A stretch of DNA of 49,191 bases from Gammaproteobacteria bacterium (GTDB lineage: Bacteria; Pseudomonadota; Gammaproteobacteria; Pseudomonadales; Azotimanducaceae), in assembly GCA_009837185.1 (NCBI GenBank), contig VXUA01000034.1, forward strand, positions 1 to 49,191, read 5' to 3'. The position numbers were made by a program, and so were the translations under genes. Positions 44,501 to 49,191 of the stretch are shown here, piece by piece. The stretch's first letter is position 1; every line of letters begins with the position of its first letter. The notes below the pieces were generated by a model, which was not told where the DNA came from, did no database searches, and saw only the letters and a list, made by a program, of their open reading frames with translations.

Positions 44501-47500
44501 ACAGTCGAACATGTCGTCAAGTCTCCCAATAGGTATGCGAGTAGGGAGTAGCCGAAACTTAAGCGTGAATCGCGATTACCAGACTTTTTATGAGCCTTTT
44601 ACACAGGGAGTGATTGCAACTTGGCCAACCGAAGAATCAGAGGTAGCATCTAATCTAGCGCAGATTGAGAACATGTTCCAAGAGACATTAGCAAGCGTTG
44701 TTGAGATGCGCGCCGCCGATGAAGAGAAAGCAAACTTTTCACGTTTCTCTCGTTTAGACCATCTCGCACAATTCATCCGACGACTCGGCGCATCGGTACA
44801 ACAGGAAGAGTTTGTTTATTCACGTGACATTGAACTAGCAGAAGTGTTTGTTGATGGCACAACACCGGAACCGGATGAAACAGCAGAGCGCGACAGTGAC
44901 CTTATGAATAAGCGCGGCGGCTTTACAACGACAACAGTCATCATGCCCGGTGGCGGAATAATCACAACCGAAAGACAGACAAACGCAGCTACATCTTCTG
45001 GCGATTTCTTTTCCATGCTGAAGAACCAATACAAACTGTATGGTTTGAAAATGCCAGAAAAAATTCTCGCCATGGTTCCTGATAGTGAGCAAACGGATGA
45101 GGAAAACATTGCCTCATCCGAGGCTACCGATGACGGTTTGTTGACGCGAGATTTTCGCATGGCGGTACAACGCCAAAATGTTGATCGCATCGTACGACTT
45201 GCCGCTATTATGACGTTGCCGGAACCAGTGGACGAAGTGTTTGCGCAAATGGTAGACAATCGAAATTACGAACAAGCCCTTAGATACGCGAAACAACTGT
45301 TTGACGAGGTAACGGTCGCGCGACTGACATCCCGGATTGTCACCAGAATTAAAGAGAGTCCGCAAGAGTTAGTTCAATTACTCACAGGAAATGTGTACCT
45401 GCTTCAAGAAATCGAAGAAGATCACGGTCCGTTCTTTGAGTCGATTGATGAAATTTTCGACTTGCTCGAGTCACCAGAAGCAAAGCAAGCTACCTCACGT
45501 TCATTTTTCATGTATTCGAGAATCTGGGACTACATCAGAAGTCGTGAGAACAACGACGAGTTGCTGCAATTCTTTGAATACCAAGTTGCCCTGCCACTGG
45601 CTAACGATCCGAGGGTGCGTAGCATGATCTACGAACACATCAACAGATATACGTCATTGTTAGAGATGGAGTTGAACCGCCAACAACGTAACCGCTTAAA
45701 GACTGCCGCGACGGACATGATCGGTCAAATCGACTTTCAAGATGAATTTATGACGTCTTATTTGTTGCGTCTGGTTCTGCATTTTGACATTCACGAAAAC
45801 AATCGGGACGTACACTTAGACGTGATCGACATGATCAGTCAAAGGACCGAATTGGGGCTAGATGTCGTTGGTGTTTTTGAAGACTACTTTTCTGAAGACA
45901 AAGAAGCTGCATTTCTGAAATTGTTAGAGTCCGACATAGATGAACGGTTTGCTTACAACGTAAATTCCGCGATCATGCAACACTTCCACGAGCAAGCTCA
46001 AGCCATGATGATCGCGATGGTAGCGGGAGAATGTCCAACCGAGAATCAAATCGCGATGTTGGTACCTAGGGGAGGGTTTTTCGGTCCCTTTTTCAATACC
46101 GACATCGATGAGTACCAACTTGGAAAGAGCTTATTGGAGTGTTTCCCCGATAATGAAGAGTATCGCCGAAATTTAATCGTTACTTCAATCCAGAGTGGGG
46201 TAAATAGCCGAATCACCGAGCAATTGCGAAATGCTTACGAACTGGACAACACGGTTGTCGGAATTCGTACAGCGTTTTATCTGTGGAACAAACAACAGGA
46301 AGACTACGTTTCGGCGCTCGCGGTAGCCACTGATGGTGAACCTGATCTGACGAAACGTGACATTCTGGATGATATTCTGAAACGAAACGACGAATCTCGT
46401 TTCAAATATGGCAACCACCCAGACTACATCTTAACCTTGGTTCGAAATTTCGGCAATCCTGATGATAGCCTGTCAGTGAGAATGATTGGAGTCGAAGACC
46501 GCATTCCGAAGAACATTAAGACCGCGGCGAGCGCGATTGCTCAGCTAGGTTCTACACACACTGCAGCAGACGCTGGAGAAGCACTTCGTTTATTCTGGCG
46601 CAATCTAAACACTCAAAATTTAGGAGGTAGTAGCAGAGTTTACCTACCCGGTTCGCCAATGGGGATGTTTTTGAATTGGCCTCTCGACCAAAACGAGTTA
46701 GGAAACACCGACTTCTATGGATATTCACGGTCGCCGTTCGTGAGCTATGCAGGTACCTTAGCGCAATATCTCGTACAAAAGAGTACCGAGCAGCCGCAGA
46801 CTTCGGAAAAACTTTTAGATTGGTTGGTGCGGGAATTTTCCGTCGGTCGAGATCTCGAATTGCACTTGATGGCCCAAACTCCTTCACAAAGACGTTTTTC
46901 ACACAAGTGGTACGAGTTGCTGATTCAGGCATATGCCCTCCATCCAAACGACCGCGACAAACGATTATCAGAACTCACGAATGCGGTGGTAACTGAAACG
47001 GCAGATGAACACGAATTTAGCTTGTGGATGTATCTATCCAACAACGCCGAACAGGAAATTTCGACGGAAATGTTGGCCATGTTTGAGCAGTGGGCGGTCG
47101 AGCTATCTGGTCCGACCGCGCTTCAGACACTCAACATTGCACAGATGTTCGCACGCGCGGAACAGTGGGACAAAGCACTCGACTATTACACACTGTATGC
47201 ACTAAACCTTTCACGATCGGATCCCAATTTTGGTGGTGTACGATTTTCTTATGGCGGTGACCCGAATAACCCAGTAGATTTGTTTGGGTTAATAGACACA
47301 ATAGCAGAACACACCACGCATACGACCGCTCAGCAATTCGTGGAACGAATCGCACCCATGGTACGACCTTTTGATAGAGATATTTCTGATCATAGTCTGA
47401 ACGCAAAAACTGTGGATTTGCTGTCTCGAGTGTATCCAGCTGAAGAAGTGCTTGAAGTAGCCAAACGAATACGCCCGTCGATCGATGAACTGCTCCAGAA

Positions 47501-48428
47501 TGGAAAGCGCAATGTCGCGCCTGAATATGAAGCCGTTCCACCACTTTTGCAGGTCATTCGAGTGTTAGTGGACAGCGGTGACTTGAACGAAGCTATTAGA
47601 TATCTTCGACCAATCTTCGTAGAAGTGGTGATAGAAGAGGTCGAGGATCAAGAATCATCGGAAGAAGACATCCTTGCTGGCGCTGGAAACACCGTGATTT
47701 CTGTAAGCGGCACGACAATATCCGTTAGTGCGGCACAAGCCCGTTCATTAGTAAGTTCCATTGCAGCAGCATCGGCTGGAGGTGTTCCTATTAACATCAA
47801 TGTAAGTGGAGGTGCTGGTGGAATGGGATCGGAAGGTGTGGTTCCGTTAGTATCGCCAAACGTAATGGCATTGTTCAGAGATCGCGACACCATCTTTGAT
47901 TTTGACAACGACAAGTGGATGAATCTGCTCGTCGCATCCATGACCGATTGGCTCGAAAATGAAGAAATGGATGAACGCGGTCTTATCGAAATGCTTTCGG
48001 TAATCGCATTCGAATACGACCTACGGGACGAACCGGAAAAGGTAACTAATTCTTGGTCAAAGATCAGCGCTTGGCTAACGAAGTATCACCGATCTCTCGA
48101 TCGTTATAGTATTAAACCATTTTTGCAACTCGCTATTGATGCCGAGTTTCCGTTAGACCCTCAAGTGGCAGCGTACGCGTTTGAGTTAGACGTGCTCAGT
48201 CCAAGCGATGTTGTCACAGTCTTGAAGACTTTACGGAGTTCGAATTCTGCTGAGGTAGCATTCGCCACAGCAGAACTGCTTTCAGTAGATACTGCAAGTT
48301 TATCCGTATTACGAGAACTTGAGGAAATTGGTCAGTCGGTGAACAATGTCGACTACGTTCGAGATGTCGCAACGAAGATTCAATCGTTAGAGGCAGCCTA
48401 TCGAGAGTTGGAACCGAGCGTGCTATAG
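41562..48428 (+). CDS. Giant exported TPR-like repeat protein
   Basis: A 2,288-residue protein with a signal peptide (cleaved near THA-A, residue 23). It is helical throughout, with many TPR-type units, for example around residues 80-130 (AHLYWRYGQLPNATEVLAQL, ILAGRIADANGNEIQALEHY), 300-360 and 690-740 (GFTEQAIESYRYALVRHPQH). The central third is less regular. Residues about 2040-2092 are Gly/Ser/Val-rich and free of helices, probably a flexible loop. No catalytic motif is seen. GAGG lies nine bases before the ATG. Its place at the end of a MoxR/Bat operon, plus periplasmic targeting, suggests it is the client or platform of that system. Shorter TPR proteins (BatC/BatE) hold this place in other operons. 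The size is unusual. Confidence 0.85.
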   Translation: MKVKPLTSSLIGLALIVASVTTHAATPTLAALDASNAQKGRLSLELIDDVFNDSILENQSIEDAVFSLTDTAENPENSTWHRTKSYLSIAHLYWRYGQLPNATEVLAQLSENEELQDELAIDYFILAGRIADANGNEIQALEHYERAFTSTNDPTEREFIQIRLAMIDTDKSNVDALYKLAIERDQVFKNRAAITLAVLGHTDKALELYKPDPNDEQYFRHLIRYAEWAIIAEEYKTAQEFAWLAYDNTDIRFDGLYALTLVDESYRLNGELDVLVANLRDRDDRDEDLVDLHIDLLTDLERYDEAIALYHSMDLDPTDLDARFRLLQIYDVSKRTDEMIEEYERLITAEPNTVLWYSGLASHYVSVAQPERAGEVWRTLEDNNSDDIDVLVHAGRLMGQMGFETESLDMVKRHGETHGVSTTGQMFLFEVHLNKGRNNEAVAALNELVEYLPEDAGDLRTVADAYERLRKYENALQIFSKVEEHQGEALGYDDRMRLAWLHSVIGNREEALRLWQEIWVQEDTPARRAFAEGQFLLIAAELNKLARIAIDLENKLTEKTASKNDINLLVRIYTEIGDSFSAAEVVEQYAEYADLPEVEKLRQLGTVYLQLQEYDKYDKVLRQLEEVDPDNRIEHIQNIVLNMVAFTVEEESDEKLEDIQHWLEQLRLFDEEAVTGEFEASVLSMSGFTEQAIESYRYALVRHPQHSDNLLLMGELMKESGRTEEAVAVFQYVAEHSEDDNEFVVAIDGILNMIGQERFGQRLPPNDQATFRWAHRIILERITGRADKFYLYTLLGDIAIETLDTEGEFVAVENSISQAGIRRLSVLRELVTMSTRDAGFFSLNQKAGDTERQLRYGRRLIGLRQQLPPEVYISLAKTLLEREDTLGAEKSLNLVRDITGQIDVNQTKADLFQEAGYVKKALASYSTALALNQDDSTLLLKTAVLREANGQLDVANTLYMKGLLNVLRTQPEKLHTDSRSQSNMSSSLPIGMRVGSSRNLSVNRDYQTFYEPFTQGVIATWPTEESEVASNLAQIENMFQETLASVVEMRAADEEKANFSRFSRLDHLAQFIRRLGASVQQEEFVYSRDIELAEVFVDGTTPEPDETAERDSDLMNKRGGFTTTTVIMPGGGIITTERQTNAATSSGDFFSMLKNQYKLYGLKMPEKILAMVPDSEQTDEENIASSEATDDGLLTRDFRMAVQRQNVDRIVRLAAIMTLPEPVDEVFAQMVDNRNYEQALRYAKQLFDEVTVARLTSRIVTRIKESPQELVQLLTGNVYLLQEIEEDHGPFFESIDEIFDLLESPEAKQATSRSFFMYSRIWDYIRSRENNDELLQFFEYQVALPLANDPRVRSMIYEHINRYTSLLEMELNRQQRNRLKTAATDMIGQIDFQDEFMTSYLLRLVLHFDIHENNRDVHLDVIDMISQRTELGLDVVGVFEDYFSEDKEAAFLKLLESDIDERFAYNVNSAIMQHFHEQAQAMMIAMVAGECPTENQIAMLVPRGGFFGPFFNTDIDEYQLGKSLLECFPDNEEYRRNLIVTSIQSGVNSRITEQLRNAYELDNTVVGIRTAFYLWNKQQEDYVSALAVATDGEPDLTKRDILDDILKRNDESRFKYGNHPDYILTLVRNFGNPDDSLSVRMIGVEDRIPKNIKTAASAIAQLGSTHTAADAGEALRLFWRNLNTQNLGGSSRVYLPGSPMGMFLNWPLDQNELGNTDFYGYSRSPFVSYAGTLAQYLVQKSTEQPQTSEKLLDWLVREFSVGRDLELHLMAQTPSQRRFSHKWYELLIQAYALHPNDRDKRLSELTNAVVTETADEHEFSLWMYLSNNAEQEISTEMLAMFEQWAVELSGPTALQTLNIAQMFARAEQWDKALDYYTLYALNLSRSDPNFGGVRFSYGGDPNNPVDLFGLIDTIAEHTTHTTAQQFVERIAPMVRPFDRDISDHSLNAKTVDLLSRVYPAEEVLEVAKRIRPSIDELLQNGKRNVAPEYEAVPPLLQVIRVLVDSGDLNEAIRYLRPIFVEVVIEEVEDQESSEEDILAGAGNTVISVSGTTISVSAAQARSLVSSIAAASAGGVPININVSGGAGGMGSEGVVPLVSPNVMALFRDRDTIFDFDNDKWMNLLVASMTDWLENEEMDERGLIEMLSVIAFEYDLRDEPEKVTNSWSKISAWLTKYHRSLDRYSIKPFLQLAIDAEFPLDPQVAAYAFELDVLSPSDVVTVLKTLRSSNSAEVAFATAELLSVDTASLSVLRELEEIGQSVNNVDYVRDVATKIQSLEAAYRELEPSVL

Positions 48429-48674
48429 CTCCTGACAATTTTGTAAGTTCGGTTTAATCGCGAGGTAACGATATATTTGGACCTCACTTAGATTACACCC
48501 AATTGTTACATAAGCACGCATTCCGATACGCTCGATAGTGTCAGGAAGAGACCAAATCGCGACCATTCCCTTACTCGTTGGATTGGTTTGAGTACACTGC
48601 TGTAGGTGATGAATTTTTACTTATACTAAGCGTTGAACTTTACATTCAGTAACCAAAAGAAGAACCCCATAAAC

Positions 48675-49191
48675 ATGAAATACACACGACCGCGCGCTCA
48701 GCTGTTTTACAGCTTGTTGACTATTGTTCTCACAACGACCTTGACGGTGTCAATTTTTGCGGGTCCACTAGAGGATTTACATGAAGCAAACACGAGTGAG
48801 GAACGACTAGATTTAGACCTGGTGTATCAGGTGTTCAATGATGCAATTTTGACACATCTAACACTTGACCCAGCACTCGATGAACTACGCGATATCGCTG
48901 AAAACGCCGAAGTTAGTGATCGGACTCGTGCGAAATCGTATCTTTCGATGGCACATCTCTACTGGCGTTACGGTCACTTTGACAGTGCGATCGAAGTTGC
49001 TGACAAAGCAATTGAACTAGTAGAAACGACGGACGGCACCCTCCTCAAAGCGCGCTTGCTCGACGCACAAGGATTAAGAGGCGATGCCGTCGAGTGGTAC
49101 CAAAAGACGCTGGAACTGACCCAACTCCCAGAAGAGCAGAAATTCATTCGAATTCGTCTCGCGATGATTGACGTGCAGCCGACGAATGTTG
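48675..49191 (+). CDS. Second exported TPR-like protein, paralogue, cut by the window edge
   Basis: The frame is open from ATG 48675 to the end (172 codons). A signal peptide (about residues 1-29, ending SIFA) is followed by sequence clearly related to the N-terminus of the 2,288-residue protein: AKSYLSMAHLYWRYGHF against TKSYLSIAHLYWRYGQL, and FIRIRLAMIDVQPTNV against FIQIRLAMIDTDKSNV. The order and spacing of these segments are equal, so it is a tandem paralogue. A 246-base gap (48429-48674) separates them. The gap has a TATACT but no good -35, and may hold a separate promoter. Full length is unknown. Confidence 0.85.
   Translation, partial: MKYTRPRAQLFYSLLTIVLTTTLTVSIFAGPLEDLHEANTSEERLDLDLVYQVFNDAILTHLTLDPALDELRDIAENAEVSDRTRAKSYLSMAHLYWRYGHFDSAIEVADKAIELVETTDGTLLKARLLDAQGLRGDAVEWYQKTLELTQLPEEQKFIRIRLAMIDVQPTNV

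Overview
This window looks like chromosome of an uncultivated, probably aquatic Gammaproteobacterium of moderate GC. The signs are a YfhM-type alpha-2-macroglobulin paired with penicillin-binding protein 1C, a glutaminyl-tRNA synthetase, a TRAP transporter with a TatT partner, and CyoE. The habitat is inference. UGA is an ordinary stop in several genes, so the genetic code is standard, yet two genes read through an in-frame UGA as selenocysteine. A complete coenzyme F420 gene cluster is also present, which is uncommon in Proteobacteria.

Layout. 1-472: the 5' end of a frameshifted IS605-type tnpB runs off the left edge and borders an apparently N-truncated helical-repeat gene (473-1285). 1691-4009: lon. 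4048-12225: pbpC and a giant alpha-2-macroglobulin on the minus strand. 12553-16905: a small conserved protein, a PLP-dependent Ser/Thr dehydratase-like enzyme, glnS and a transglutaminase-like lipoprotein. 16937-20555: a four-gene TatT-DctP-DctQ-DctM TRAP operon with overlapping genes; DctQ has no ATG/GTG/TTG at its true N-terminus. 20687-22668: a membrane protein and two tandem secreted thioredoxin-fold selenoproteins (UxxC). 22791-29341: an alpha/beta hydrolase, then the F420 operon npdG-cofE-cofD-cofC-fbiC. 29810-30697: cyoE.

31064-49191 is a long envelope operon. A 594-residue membrane protein is present twice in exact copies (1,828 bp direct repeat). It is followed by MoxR ATPase, a DUF58 protein, two BatA/BatB-like vWA membrane proteins and a 2,288-residue exported TPR-like protein. 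A second TPR paralogue is cut by the right edge. The promoter regions of the two 594-residue copies are recognisably related but diverged, while the genes are identical. That pattern suggests gene conversion, a new duplication placed next to an older one, or an assembly error.

The most unusual items are the tandem selenoprotein pair, the exact duplication with diverged flanks, the F420 cluster, and the MoxR/vWA/giant-TPR module with its tandem paralogue. I saw no tRNA, rRNA or CRISPR array.
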